In this document: positions 48,787 through 60,860 of the stretch, piece after piece | Numbering within the stretch: position 1 is the first letter of the stretch | Layout: each line of letters opens with the position of its first letter | Assembly: GCA_018466975.1 (NCBI GenBank) | Contig: JAENRS010000020.1 | Span: 124,001-188,000, forward strand | From: Sparassis latifolia | Lineage: Eukaryota > Basidiomycota > Agaricomycetes > Polyporales > Sparassidaceae | Direction of reading: 5' to 3' | Length of the DNA stretch: 64,000 nucleotides | The notes under the pieces: generated by a model | Database searches by the model: none | Told to the model about the DNA's origin: nothing | What the model saw: only the letters and a program-made list of their open reading frames with translations | Made by a program: the position numbers and the translations under genes

Positions 48787-51569
48787 CTAGGAGCTCGTAG
48801 GTATGTCGAAGGGACTCAAGTCCCAACCAAGATCCAAAGCCCTGTCAAGAGCGCGAGGCAGGACCGGAAGCAACCCCAGGTCGAGAGTGCTGTTATCAGA
48901 GTCGGCCCATTTCACCTCGCCGTCCTCCTCATCCTCATTCTCGTCTCCCTCCTTCGTTTGCATCTCTGCTTCTTCTTCGTCTTCTACCATCTCCTTCTCG
49001 TCCCAGCTCATGGTCTCCTTCTCTTCCCAGCCTGTCGTCCGATTGTCCTCCCAGCCTGTAAAACAATTCTCGCCCCAACCCGCGTCCTTATCTTCTCCCC
49101 GGCCGGTATCCTGGTCCTCTTCCCAGGCAGGCACTTCCTTCCCATCCCACCACGACGGCCCCATGTTCTCCACCGTCGAAGCCTGGCTGTCGACTTGCGG
49201 GGCATATTCCGACAGGACGAAGCGGAACGCATCTCCGGCTGAAAGGTCCATCCCTCTCTGCTGACTTTGGTTGCGCTCGTAGCCCGTCGAAATCATGAGC
49301 GGATGGTCGCTGAACTGCAAAGTCTTCTCTGCTTCGTTAACTTCCGGCCGTGGCGGCTTGTAGTAATCTGCGCCACCAGAAACGACGTCAACGATCTGCA
49401 CGTCCACGTGCGAAGAAGTGGTGCGGCTTACGGACGTGTTCGCCCCTCCTCACGCTACCCACATCGACCCGAGTGAAGTACTCAAGGCTCAACAGCTCTC
49501 CCGCCGACGGTCGATTGGCGGGATCTCTCTGTAGCATCTGGGGTTCGAAGCATGCAGATCAGCGTTACGGACTGGCGTCGCGAAGGAGTCCACATTACCT
49601 TGCCCACGAGATCGCGCGCAGCGTCCGAGTCGAGCAATAACTGAGAGACCCTCTTCTCGATGGCGTCCCCTGCCATTTCTTCCCACTGGTCCGTGACCAT
49701 CTTCCCGTCCTTCTCAACCTCATATCCGAACAGCGCGGCTGAAGGACCAAGTATCTCCGCGAAAACGAGGCCCAAACTGAAGACGTCGACCTTGTAGTTG
49801 ATCCCTTTTTCCTCGCAGTCGGGATCGCAGGCTTCCGGGGCATAGTACCCGGGGGTTCCAGCGCGGCAATCCGGACCCATGATGGGTGTCTCTATGTCAT
49901 ACGACATAATCGTGTGCGCCAGGCCAAAGTCACCAAGAACCAGTCTTCCGTCATAAGTCATCAAGATGTTGTCCGGCTTGATGTCCCGGTGTATAATTCC
50001 CAGCTCGGTGTGCAAATAGTCCAAACCGAGCAACTGAATGGACAAGTATGGCAGTGAGTGGTATGTACCACCAAGCGCAGTAGACCAAGAAGCAGCGTAC
50101 CAGTTCTGTGCAATATAACCGTGCTTCCTCAGTCTCGATATGTTTATACCCGCGCCATAAATGCCCGAGGTGTTGTCTCAGGCTCCGCGGGTATACGTCC
50201 TATTGTGCCGCCAAAGAGCGTCAGCCGAGAGCCACGTACGAAAACGAACAAAATTCAAGATACGCACCATAACGAAGTAGATATTTTCACAATCCTGCCA
50301 CGCTGACAGGAGCTGTGTGCAATACGGCGTAGTGCCACTTGCGGCCTTCAATACCTTAAACTCATGCAACGCCCAGTCGCGACCGAATTCATCCGCGTAT
50401 TGCACGTCCTTGCGCAGAACCTTGATCGCGACCTCGGTCTCGCGCACCTTGTCCTCGGTCTTCCGCTGTCGCCGCGCGAGCATGACGCGCCCGAAGCCGC
50501 CTTTCCCAATCCTGCCCAACAATGTGTAGGTCGTTTGGTTGGGGTCATCTTTCTTGGTGGGGAATGTCAGGACGGTGGGTTCAGTGATACGGTGCTCCTC
50601 GCTTGCCGGTGGACCTTGTGCAGCGACATCGGGCGCTTGGATGTTATCCTCACGCGCGTCGATATGTGGCGGTGGCACAACAGGCCGAGGGACGTCGTCT
50701 ACTTTGAGCCAAGGCGCACGCAGACCCGGTGGAGCCGGTATATTGAGCTCCGTAGCTACCCACCCCGAATTATTCCGCAGAGAAGCATAGACATCCAAGT
50801 CCTGTACGACGTCCGTGGAAAGTGCCGCATCCTCCGAAGGCCGGGCCTCGGTGGCCCTTGGGGCGATCCCATGACCCTCGCCGATACCGTCTTCGATTGT
50901 CGTGGAAGAAGTGGTCGGGCATGCAAATACGCCGCGACGAGCCGGGAGAAGACCGCGCTTTGGTGGTGTGGCGCGCGCCGGTTGCGTGACGATTTCTGTG
51001 GGAATCCACTCGGGCGGGGGTGCGCGACGCGAGTGGTTTGGAGCGAAAGGGTCATTGGAACGCGAGCGATGCTGCTGGATTGGCGACAATGAGACTTTGA
51101 CGGGTGAGTTGACCGATTTATGCAGAGCGGCGAAGAGTTTCGTGAATGAGGGGACATCTTTGCCTGGAGTGAGGAGCAGGGGCGAGCGATCGATGGCCGT
51201 GGTAGCTAGGGAATATGGGGTGAGGATGAGGCTGCCAGGTGTACCGTTGAACTGCCGTATTGCGACCATGTGCGAGAACGGATATTTGTGTGGCGGTGGC
51301 CGAAAGTCCAATACGCGGTGGATAGCGTGCGGTTCGCTATCGAGGAAGTTCTCAACGATGGTCCAGCCAGTATCGTAAAGGTCGAGGGTTGTCTGCATAT
51401 GTCGGATGACGAGCCTGGTGGTGACGGACATGATGGAGATCTTTGCCAGCAACTCGGGGACGCCTGGCGGCGACGGTGGCACCGGTTTGTCGACCCGCCG
51501 AAGCTTAGGGCGTTCAGCGGGGGTAGAGCTGAGGAAGAGTGTGTTTACAATGGCCTTGAAGAAAGACAT
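48787..51569 (-). CDS. lineage-specific protein kinase K3
   Basis: The start MSFFKAIVNTLFLSSTPAE resembles K1. About 330 residues precede the kinase domain: IGKGGFGRVMLARR, ETEVAIKVLRKD, ENIYFVM, LGLDYLHTELGIIHRDIKPD, GDFGLAHT, GTPGYYAPEACDP and KVDVFSLGLVFAEILG. All catalytic residues (VAIK Lys, HRD, DFG) are present. After the domain a Pro-poor acidic tail carries degenerate W-centred units (VPAWEEDQDTG, DAGWGENCFTG, TTGWEEKETM, SWDEKEMVEDEEE), ending LSPFDIPTSS. The tail is unlike those of K1 and K2. The partner or substrate is unknown. The gene keeps the exon pattern of its two relatives in this window. Confidence 0.88.
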
Positions 51570-52209
51570 CGCGGAGAGGGTGGATGTCGCAGTCGGGGAG
51601 AAAGGTCAAGGGTGAATGGGGGAAAGAAAGAAAGAGGTTGAGCCTGAAAAGTAGCCACCGCAGCACCTGACAAGCGAATTTGTAATCAACAGTAGGCAAA
51701 GCGTAGAAACATACCAAGCGTTACTAGGGAGGATCCGTGAGGCGTGGCCACCGCCACACGAGTACGCTTGAACAATGGTCGGTGCCACTACTAGTACCAC
51801 GCCACGGCTTCAGGGCCCGTCGTCGTTACTCGTACAACAGAAGGCCTCTTGAACGCAGTGGATTATATCGTTGCATCGCAGCTTGAAGATCCTTCCAGCG
51901 GGAAGTAGTACTGATCTCCTCGATTAGGACGCAGGAGGCCAAGGGATGCCACCTAGCTTGAGCGCTTGAGCTTGAGAGTAAGTCACATGACACGCGTTTC
52001 TACTATAAGAAGACTCCCCACCAAATGTAGCTGCCAACTGGTCAGTTGAGAACACGTTCGACCTTTGTACTCTTGCGATACCTCGAAGTTCCGCCTCGTT
52101 CATGTAATGTCAACGTAATGCTGCGTGGCCGACAATATGTTTTACGTCTCAAAACTTACAAATATAGCAAGACTCGGTTGCTGTCTGAATATGTGCTGTG
52201 CCGGACGGT
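51570..52209. other. intergenic between K3 and the aldo-keto reductase
   Basis: This gap contains the K3 promoter and the 3' end of the reductase. No repeat or gene is called. Confidence 0.45.
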
Positions 52210-53972
52210 TTACGAATGACCGACAATCTCCTGCGGGACATACGGCTCCTCCAGGTACTTCATCTCATCTTCCGTGAGCGTCACGGACACTCCACCTAGA
52301 AGTGATCGTTGGCGTTCTGACCGTCACATTCTTTGCAGGTAATTGACGATACTTACCGATGATATCCTTCAGATTGTCGAGGCTCGTAGTGCCGACAATG
52401 GGGGCACTCACGCCATCTTTGGCCAGGCACCAGGCAATTGCGACTTGGGCCATGCTGATGCCCCTCTTTTTGGAAATTTCCTCGACACTGCAGGTATCAT
52501 GAATACAGCCGTCTCGATAGAAATGGATCCACGTACCGCTTCACAATTTCCGGCGTGCCAACGCCGTTGTAATTTTTCTGAAAGCTGCGTACGACATCTC
52601 AGATAAGTTATTTGGACAGCAGATATCGTACAAGTCTGTCTCCCCGCGCTTGGAGTTCTCGGTCAACGGCCTGGCAAGCACTCCACGTCCGAGAGGGGAC
52701 CAAGGGATCGAGCCTACACCGAACATCTGAGGGGAAAAAATGTCGCAGTTAAATTTTCTTAGAAGGACTGGAGTGCCCCACTTTCAGAGTAGGGAACATC
52801 TCCCGTTCCTCTTCGCGGTACATCAAGCTATAGTGGTTCTGCATGGCGATGAATGGAGTGAGCTTGTTCTGAATCGCGTAGTCTGCAAAATCTCTCTTAG
52901 CCTTTCGAGGCCGCGGCGTGACATTCTCTGACTTACTCTGCATGGCGTGGACTGACAGACAAAGATTAGAAGACATTTAGACAGAAAATATGGACTTCAG
53001 ACCCACATTGATAGGCGTGGCAAGAACTCATGCCGATGTAGCGCACGTATCCGGCTTTGACGACGTCATGCAATGCTTGCATCTGAGGGGCGGAATAAAG
53101 CTTCCTCGTCATTGTTGACATTGTACAACACTCACTGTCTCCTCTATGGGAGTCTCGTAGTCGAACCGATGGCCTGTAGTATCTCAAAGTTCAGCGCAGA
53201 CGTCTTAGCAGAAGATAAAGAATCACGGTGCTCACATTGATAGAGATCAATATAGTCAAGCTGAAGACGTTCCAGGCTGGCCTTCACCGCATCAAAAATA
53301 TGCTGCGACAAATCTCACTGTCAAAGTAACTGGTAATAATAACAATCTGCGTACCTTGCGACTGAGTCCGTGTTGGTTGACCAAGCCGACTTCGTCTGCA
53401 TTCCGTCCGATCCTAGTGGGGTTGGCGTCCCATCTACCGGATGTAATGGGCATGAAGAGCTATTTAGAATCCTGCAGCTTGTAAGCAGCTCGATATCATA
53501 GTGATGAGTGACACTGACCTTCGTCATCACAACGATCTCCTCGCGGGGAAGGTTAAGCTGCTTGATCGCCTTGCCTAGGATGACCTCCGACAAGCCGTTG
53601 GAGTATATCTATAGAAATTTTCAATCCGATCGACATTACTTCTAAGGTATGCCAGAAATAAGCCTACATCCGCAGTGTCGAAGGTTTGAACACCGTGCTC
53701 GTATCTAGTAGTGCATAAGCCTGAATTCCCTTCTACCACGGGTGAAGAACCACTCACGCAAACTTGATCTGCTTGACAGCCTCCTCCTCATCGAGGACCC
53801 ACTCCTGCCAGTCCGAGCTGCCATAGGACATGCAACCTAGGATGATCTTGGATACTTTCAGCCCGGAGTTACCCAGACGGACTGCAAACGAAGTGTCTCC
53901 GTCGTACTAGTCGCAACACATAATTCCGATCCTCTCACCATACGGCATTTTCTTTATTTCCAGGGTGGTCAT
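52210..53972 (-). CDS. aldo-keto reductase, aryl-alcohol-dehydrogenase-like
   Basis: Exons join from MTTLEIKKMPYVRLGNSGLK through KIILGCMSYGSSDWQEWVLD, YEHGVQTFDTADVYSNG (catalytic Asp and Tyr), LSEVILGKAIKQLNLP, EEIVVMTK (Lys), LERLQLDYIDLYQCHRFDYE (His), MQALHDVVKAGYVRYIGMSS and QNHYSLMYREEEREMFPTL. They continue through GSIPWSPLGRGVLARPL, ISMAQVAIAWCLAKDGVSAP and IVGTTSLDNLKDI to the end YVPQEIVGHS. The D-Y-K-H tetrad and the late NADPH-binding Gly/Ser region are present. Aryl-alcohol dehydrogenases of this type reduce aromatic aldehydes in white-rot fungi; the substrate here is inferred only from resemblance. The gene has many small exons and appears complete. The start is the ATG opening the family N-terminus. 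Confidence 0.9.
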
Positions 53973-56249
53973 CTTGGGCTGCTACTGAGATGGGAGATCT
54001 GAGAGAGCGCTGTGATGACTGCAAACTGGCTCACTTCTGGTATAAGTACGTAGGGAGTCAACTAGTTCTGCCAAACGGATGACGCAACTGCCAGTGGGAC
54101 GCACCTTAGCAATCCACTCTTGATCCACTCTACGCCCGCGACACGATCAGGTGACCAGAAATTCTGAGTCGTGTTCAACTCCCCACGGTCCCACTATTGT
54201 CTGTGCTTTGTTTCTCCTTGGGCAAAACTCTCAATCTTGGTGTTGGATGATAGGTGATCTATGTGGTAGTTATTTGTCGCAGTCCTGTATCTATTTCTCA
54301 ACCATCGGGGAATTTGCATTGATCTGGTTTGGACTTTACCAGGCCCTGTAAGACCTTACAAGTCTCGCCAGATGTGAAAGATGCACCAGTCTGGCAGATG
54401 CCCTGATAAGGGGTTGGTCAGCGCATGAGCCGATTTTCCAGGGCTACAAGGCTTGCGATAGTTTACCATTCTGGCATGTATGACATATCCTTGTGACCTT
54501 GGTACGGCCTTGCACACTCCAATAAAATAATACAATACAGTAAATATATATTTCGGTATCATAGAGCTCACAAAGGTCACGAGGGAAATATCCGAGTCCG
54601 AAACACATAATGGTAAATATTGGGTGCATTAATGGGAAACTGCTCGAAAGAGGCTGCTGAATCCACAGAAGATATGACATTGACAGAACAAACGTGTATA
54701 AGGGCCGCCGAGAATAGCGTCACGAGCACTACATAACTGGATCATCTTGACAGCGCGAGAACGGCGAGGCTGTAACGAAACCTCGGAATGAGCCATGCCG
54801 AGCGGTTGCGCCCAGTATTGAAGCTCGGCTATATGGCCTGCCGCGTGGACGTTAGACTCGAGCTCGTTCTCCACGTCTTGAAAGCTTGAGGCCACACGCG
54901 AGTCCAATTGCAATTGCGAGCAATGACGGTCCTTCACTACGTCAAGCGGGGGAAGTGCGTGCATGGTCTTGCGGTCCGATGTCTGTGAGACGAGTCCGGG
55001 GAGCAAGATCTGTATGGTCAGGGCCCGTGTGATGGCAAGGGTTCCCTTTGCAAGCTGTTTCCCTGCAGCAACCTGTGGATTTTGAGGCTTCAGGACCAGA
55101 TGCACAATCTGTGCAGTAAAAAAAGGAAAATAATATGTCAGCACTCAAAAGTAGCAAATCCTCCAACAACGACATGGTGAACACCATGGAGCAAAGAAAG
55201 CTCAAGGACGACAAAAGGCTCTCCACATATTGACACAGAATAAGTTCTGTGGAGCATACAGCTCAAGAGTCTATGAACAGGCTATCGGGGGCACTCATGG
55301 TAAGAGGGTGAGGCGAACGACATCATATCAAGGTTGATGTTGAAAACCGAACGTGGTCCGTGCACTAGTTTAGGGCGGGTCGAGGAAGACTTCAAGCAGC
55401 GAAATCACAATCCGGGATCCGGAGAGCCGGTAGGACAAGGCTTGTATAATCCTGAGAAGCCGTATACAAGAACGCCGAAATAACTGCCAGCACTTACCAG
55501 GCAGCGCCAGGATCGTGAAGGCCGGTAAGACGTGACAAACGATAACCAGCTTCGGTCACGGTGGTGTGACTCTGATGAGCGCTATCAGGTAAAACCAGAT
55601 CACGCCCAATTTCCCGATGACGATGTTCGTTTTTATATACTAGTAGAGGCTTTGTTATCGCAGTAACGATTGATTATTATAAGGTAGTTTGTGTGCATAG
55701 CCACTTGTTTCGCCGCACTTCACAAGAAGCATGGCCCAGTATTTTTGCGGAAAAACCTCTGGAAATGGTTAAAGTAGCACCCAGAAAAACTCTGGAAAAA
55801 GAATAAAGTATTTCTCCAGGAAAAACTGTGATTCTCAACTGCTGATTGGACAACCACGGTATTTCCCACGAAAATTCATTATGCTTTCTTCAAAGTTTTT
55901 TCTCGTGCTTTACTTTATGAATTTTCTCAGGGTTTTTCCCTAAGAAATACTTGGCTATGCGTCTTGTGCTTCCGCCAATACGTACATACGTCGTACTAAT
56001 CAGCGTTGAACGTTCAGCCTCAGCTGGGTTGCTTTGTCATGTTTTCCTTAGTGTATACACTCTGTTCCGGCCATCCATTGTCCCGACGTGGCTAGGAGTG
56101 CTACCGCGACTTAACTTGTGGCCCGCGTTCTTCTTTTCCAACGGAAGCGCCACAACTTCCTACTCTTCTCTCTCTGCCGTGCTTTCCAATTACCAACTGC
56201 TCCCCGATATCCCAGAAGTTCGTCAAGAATGGGTGGACATCTTATTCAT
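53973..56249. other. intergenic with a MITE-like element
   Basis: This is about 2.3 kb without a recognised gene. Minus-strand open frames between 54629 and 55226 include hydrophobic text but match nothing I can name. A MITE-like inverted repeat lies at about 55695-55960. Confidence 0.45.
55695..55960. mobile_element. MITE-like element with terminal inverted repeats
   Basis: The left end starts GCATAGCCA (55695) and the right end closes TTGGCTATGC (55960). An inner pair, GTATTTTTGCGGAAAAACC and its partner ending GGTTTTTCCCTAAGAAATAC, is clearer. The interior is AT-rich with repeated GGAAAAAC motifs in both orientations. No coding capacity is seen. The exact boundary and target duplication are unresolved. 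Confidence 0.6.
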
Positions 56250-58913
56250 ATGCTCCCTTCGAAGTTCCTTGACAACTTTGTTCCGAGGCCCGACCCTGCA
56301 AGGGCTCAGCCAAAACCTATGAATTTCAACAGCGCCTTCGAAGGAATGCCTGCGAATGACGTCCCTGAGATTCAATGTTACGATGAAATGGTATGTATGG
56401 ATTCAAATCGACGATGTTGTGGAGATTGATGACCATTCCTCCCAGGTAAGTTGCCTCAATCGAGCAAGTCTCTGTCCCGGATATACGCTGGTCCGTGTCG
56501 ATACCAAGGCAGACCTGAACGACAGAAGCAAGATTAAGGTTGATGCCGCACTCTTCGACGCCCACATACCGGTCCTGGATGGAGGGCCTCGCTGGGCACT
56601 GCAGCGACTCGCTTTTCAGTTCAAGCGGCATAGCACCCTGGACGATCCCTTCGAGGACGATAATCCCGAGGACGACGAGTCCATAACCGCCCGACGGATG
56701 AAAAACCGAAGACAGACCATCTTCTACTCTGCGATGATGTTTGCTCGTCAACAGCGTTGCTTTGTGTTCACCGTTCTCCTACTTGGCGATTGCGCTCGTA
56801 TCTTTCGCTGTGATCGTGCAGGTACCATTGTGACGCACCGATTCAACTACAAGAATACAGACTATCTTGCCGAATTCCTTTCGCGATTTTCCCACTTAAC
56901 GGATGAGCAACAAGGTTACGATCTCTCTGCGGAACTCATTGAGCCGGGCTCTACAGACTACAAGCTCATGGACGAAATGGCACATAAGAAGCTACCTATC
57001 AATGACTATGCGAGGCAATCTTTCGAGAAGTCTATTGCCGATCCTAGTTGGGCCCGATGGAAGCTGCGCATTGTATCAGGCATAGAACTCACCAACGTCG
57101 ATGCAAGGAACGAGGACGATGTGCGATATTTCCTGGTAGGACAGCCTCACTTCCGTGCGTTCGGAATGGCAGGTCGCGGTACACGCGGCTACATTGCGAT
57201 CGACTGCAAGGAGAAGAGATTTGTATTTCTCAAGGATGCCTGGCGCGTATATCTTCCTGGCATAGAACAGGAGGGTACTGTCCTCAGCCGTCTGAACGAA
57301 GTGGAAGTCACGCACATTCCGACCCTAGTGTGTCATGGAGACGTTCTGGAGCAAGCCACAGTGTCTCAGTCGTACTGGACGCCCTCACGAGACGGTGAGA
57401 TGAATCCAATCAAGGGGCATATCCATTACCGTTTGGTTGTGGAGGAGGTGTGTCGTCCGCTTTCCGAATTTCGAGACGGTCAAGAACTGGTGAAAATTTT
57501 CATCGACTGCATCGATGGCGAGTTCCTAATTCTTAATGCAGTTGGCTTCATCCACTGACGCACTGTCTACACAGCGCACGAAGAAGCAATGAAATCGGCC
57601 GGAATTATCCATCGTGACTTAAGCTTCGGCAACGTGCTCATCTACGAACGCGGAGTCCTACGACATATCAATGGGGTGAAAAAGAAGAAGATTGAACGTT
57701 GTGGGATGCTCTGCGATTGGGAGCTTTCAAAGCCGATGCACGATGACAGTGAGAAGAGACAACCTGACCGCACAGTACGTCCCAACAGAGTTTTCTTCAT
57801 ACCAGTAACTTATCCCTCATCATGCCACAGGGCACTTGGCAGTTTAAGTCCGCGCTCACTCTAGACTTTCAGGAGAAGACCGTGGATGTCCCAGATGAGT
57901 TGGAATCATTCTTCCACGTCTTCCTGTTCACCGCTTTGCGCTATACCGAAAGCAGTCTGGACAGAGCTGTTGGGCGCTTCATGACGGAATACTTTGACTC
58001 GGTAGGCTCTGAGGGTCGTCATCACTACATGTGTGGAGCGAAGAAACGACAATGCATGAAACACGGCAAACTCACATACGGCCACGACGACGTCGTCTTT
58101 CGGCGCGGCGATGGCTCGCTTGACCACCCATTCAATCTCATTATCAGGGAGTTCATGCCGTGGTTCGCGGCTCACTACCACGTCACTCTACACGACCTGA
58201 AGCAAACCAGGTCCGCATCTCTGGTTCCGCGACTACCTCGGGACAACCTCCAAGGGACGGAAGCAGTGAAGAACAGAAATAGTGATTCACCTGAGGAGGT
58301 CGTGAATTTAGAAGATCTGCCGGACGAATTGTTCACCGAAGTGTCGGCGAAGAAAATGCGGAGACTAGAAGCTCTGATGTTGGAGGTGCAGAACGAAGCA
58401 TCCGCCTCTATCACCCTCCAAGCCGACTCCTCGGATCCGAGAATTGAATCGTTAAGGCCAATTGCTGTCAGTCTGAGTACCCACGAGAAGATGTCCGCGT
58501 ACTTGGCGGATTTGTACTACAGCAACGAACTGTGGGCACACACAGAGAGGGCGGAGGACCAAATCTCCCGCGACTACGGTGACGTCAGGTTTCAACAGCA
58601 GGACCCTATTCCTATCGCACCAACACGCCGGCCCAACAGTAAGCGCCCCCATAACGACGAGGATTCAGGCCCGTCTTCAATTCCCAGCAAGCGCCCCAGA
58701 ACATCTGAGTTCGCGGTACCTACCCCGCCACGTCTCTGTCGCAAACGAAGTCCTTCTGATACCTGTGACTCCCCGCTAGACTGCGACGTCCTTCCTGCCA
58801 CTTTTCAGGGCGTCGCCTTGCCAGATGGCTTCCGATCCCAATACAGCGCCGTCGACGTGGATCCTCGAGGGTGGCAAGCTTCTGGTCGTAGATTTTCGAC
58901 CACTCCATATTGA
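56250..58913 (+). CDS. FunK1 fungal-type protein kinase, copy 1
   Basis: The N-terminal part reads MLPSKFLDNFVPRPDPARAQ and AFEGMPANDVPEIQCYDEM, then an intron, then VSCLNRASLCPGYTLVRVDT. The middle contains MMFARQQRCFVFTVLLLGDC and RYFLVGQPHFRAFGMAGRGT. The kinase core follows: AHEEAMKSAGIIHRDLSFGN and VLIYERG, then MLCDWELSKP (a DWEL in place of DFG, normal for FunK1), TGTWQFKSALTLDF and DELESFFHVFLFTALRY. The C-terminal roughly 250 residues are Pro/Ser-rich and end GRRFSTTPY. The intron before AHEEA uses a GC donor (GCGAGT). Compared with copy 2, one base is missing upstream of MGGH, so this copy may start at a later Met and lack about 45 N-terminal residues. FunK1 kinases are expanded in mushroom-forming fungi; their targets are unknown. 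Confidence 0.85.
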
Positions 58914-59619
58914 AGACGGTGTTGTGTGCGCCTCAGCAGCAGAGAGCCCTCTACTTTATTCTTTCTAGCTTCTGTCCCTCTGGTGATAGTGCGACGGTAG
59001 GATCAACTGTCAATGTGAGATGCGTTTATTCTCGTTCTTTGGGCCGCTCTCTGAGTCTTGCTATTGGACTGATCAAGGCACTTATTTGTTGCTGTCTTGT
59101 GACTATTGTCCAAAGGTACGTTTACTTTTCGTATTTATGTAGAAGCATTTGTTATTGCAGTAATCATCTAGCATTGAGCATTGTTATGTACGTGGTTAGT
59201 TGGCTGCACTCGGACTCGCAGATCTAGTGGCATCGATTATGAGACGAATTCGAGAAATGAAAGATCGACTTCATCGACTGCTGCGTTATTTCTCTGTGTA
59301 TAACATTATAGACTTCCCATGCTCGTACTGAGATAGATAACCGGCCAAAACTACGAGTCGTTGAGTTTTGACTTTAGGGAGATTGCTGCTTCCATTGATC
59401 GCAATCTCTCGATCTCCACAAAGCGACGGCGGAGGGGACGGAAGTACCTACTTGACTGCCCTAGTCTCTTGACCTCCGAAACTTTGTATATCGTAGTCTT
59501 TGTGGCTTCAAGGCAATCCCCACCGTCAAGCTGCGGGTGCAGTGCAATTCGTCCACATACGTTCCGACGGAGAGACTCCAGATAGCCAAGCCTCCCTTGC
59601 GGAGTAACATAACTTCGAC
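58914..59619. other. intergenic after FunK1 copy 1
   Basis: This is non-coding as far as can be seen. Sequence resembling the GTTATTGCAGTAA block near 59150 also occurs near 55650, on the other side of the FunK1 gene, suggesting flanking repeats. No boundary is claimed. Confidence 0.4.
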
Positions 59620-60860
59620 ATGGATGTCGGCACTGCTTGGGCCAAAGCAGAGTAATGTCCGATGCATTCACAGCTTTCCCATCGAGCTTCACAGCGCTCG
59701 GGTTCGGGGAGAAGCGGACGCTTGCGACGTCGACGCCCGTGGGGTAGCCAAAGGTCCCGATGACGGCGAGCGTAGTGTTAGGTCATATACATCTCCGTCG
59801 CGTTCAGGGGGTTGACCGAGACGCCGTCTTCCATATATAGCGAGCCAGAGGTCTTGCCGTCCGTCCCCGGCGCGACATGAGCTGAAGTCTTGCTCCCTCA
59901 GCGCAGCCGTAGTCATCGCACCCTGCGCGCAGAGCGGGAGCACCGCGCCCCCACCGATGTGCACGGGTGATGGACGTGAGGTTCACGTCCGAAAGCACGG
60001 TCTAGCTGCCGTTGCCCTGCAGCGGCGCTCCAGTGAGGAAGTCGTAGAAGGTGTCGTTCAGGAAGTAAGCCTCTACGGAGATGGCGTTTCTTCCGTGACG
60101 GAAGAGACGAGAATAGAGTGGCCGAAGAAGAATTGGGGGTCCAGCAAGAACGTCTCGGGATCCTCCAGGTAGTTACACCATAGGGCATCGAGGATCGGCG
60201 TGCCATCGAGATGGGCGGTGTGGAAAGCCGTATAGAAGTAGTCCATGAGTCGACACCTAGCGGAGGTGAGTACTTCGTTCTACCGCGATGATACTGCAAC
60301 AGTCTACCTCATATCCAACGCATTCCTTGCTGCCTGGGCGACAACGGGCCAACGATAGAACTCTTGAAAGATGGTCCCAATGGGTTTTCGCTAGCAGCTC
60401 CACAGTCAGAGCTTGTTATCTCGCAATGAGACAACGCTGCTTACGTTGCGCATGAATGGGTAAACGCACCGAGCTTAGCCCATCTTGCGCACACCGGCTC
60501 AATCGTGTTGTCGCCCCAACCATCGTGTTTAACGCCAGTATACTGGGTCTTCCTGGTCTCTCAAGACTTACCGTAGCTGCAAATATCAGCACCAGCCATG
60601 GGCGCATGGAATATATTCGCCATTTTCAAGATCCCTGCAATTGAGTTGGGATTCTTAGTGCGCCAATCCAGGTTATCTCCAAGCCATTTCTGGATTCAGC
60701 TGCCCGCGCCCGCGAACGTCTACTGGGCAACTACAAGAGTGCGCAAACCAGGGCGGCGGGACTGCATGGCGTAGTAGGCGACGTTGGACATCACGGTGCC
60801 ACACATGTTATCTGCTAGTAAGTGAGCACCCATCGTACATAATTGGACACGGACATCTCA
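59620..60860 (-). pseudogene. GH31 alpha-glucosidase pseudogene (C-terminal half)
   Basis: Readable blocks in order, in shifting frames: DNMCGTVMSNVAYYAMQSRR, TFAGAG, KWLGDNLDW (acid/base GDN), GILKMANIFHAPMAGADICS, CARWAKLGAFTHS, FQEFYRWPVVAQAARNALDM, DYFYTAFHTAHLDGTPILDA, LWCNYLEDPETFLLDPQFFF, NAISVEAYFLNDTFYDFLTG, SDVNLTSI, VHIGGGAVLPLCAQGAMTTA and LDGKAVNASDIT. These follow the C-terminal half of a GH31 alpha-glucosidase, an enzyme releasing glucose from starch-like oligosaccharides. Stop codons occur in the TFAGAG region and after GNGS, with several frameshifts. The upstream nucleophile segment is not found. The locus is therefore decayed. It lies between the two FunK1 copies. Confidence 0.85.

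Noticed and set aside
54629..55226. Hydrophobic minus-strand frames as a membrane protein gene
   Set aside because: No start, splice pattern or family resemblance could be established.
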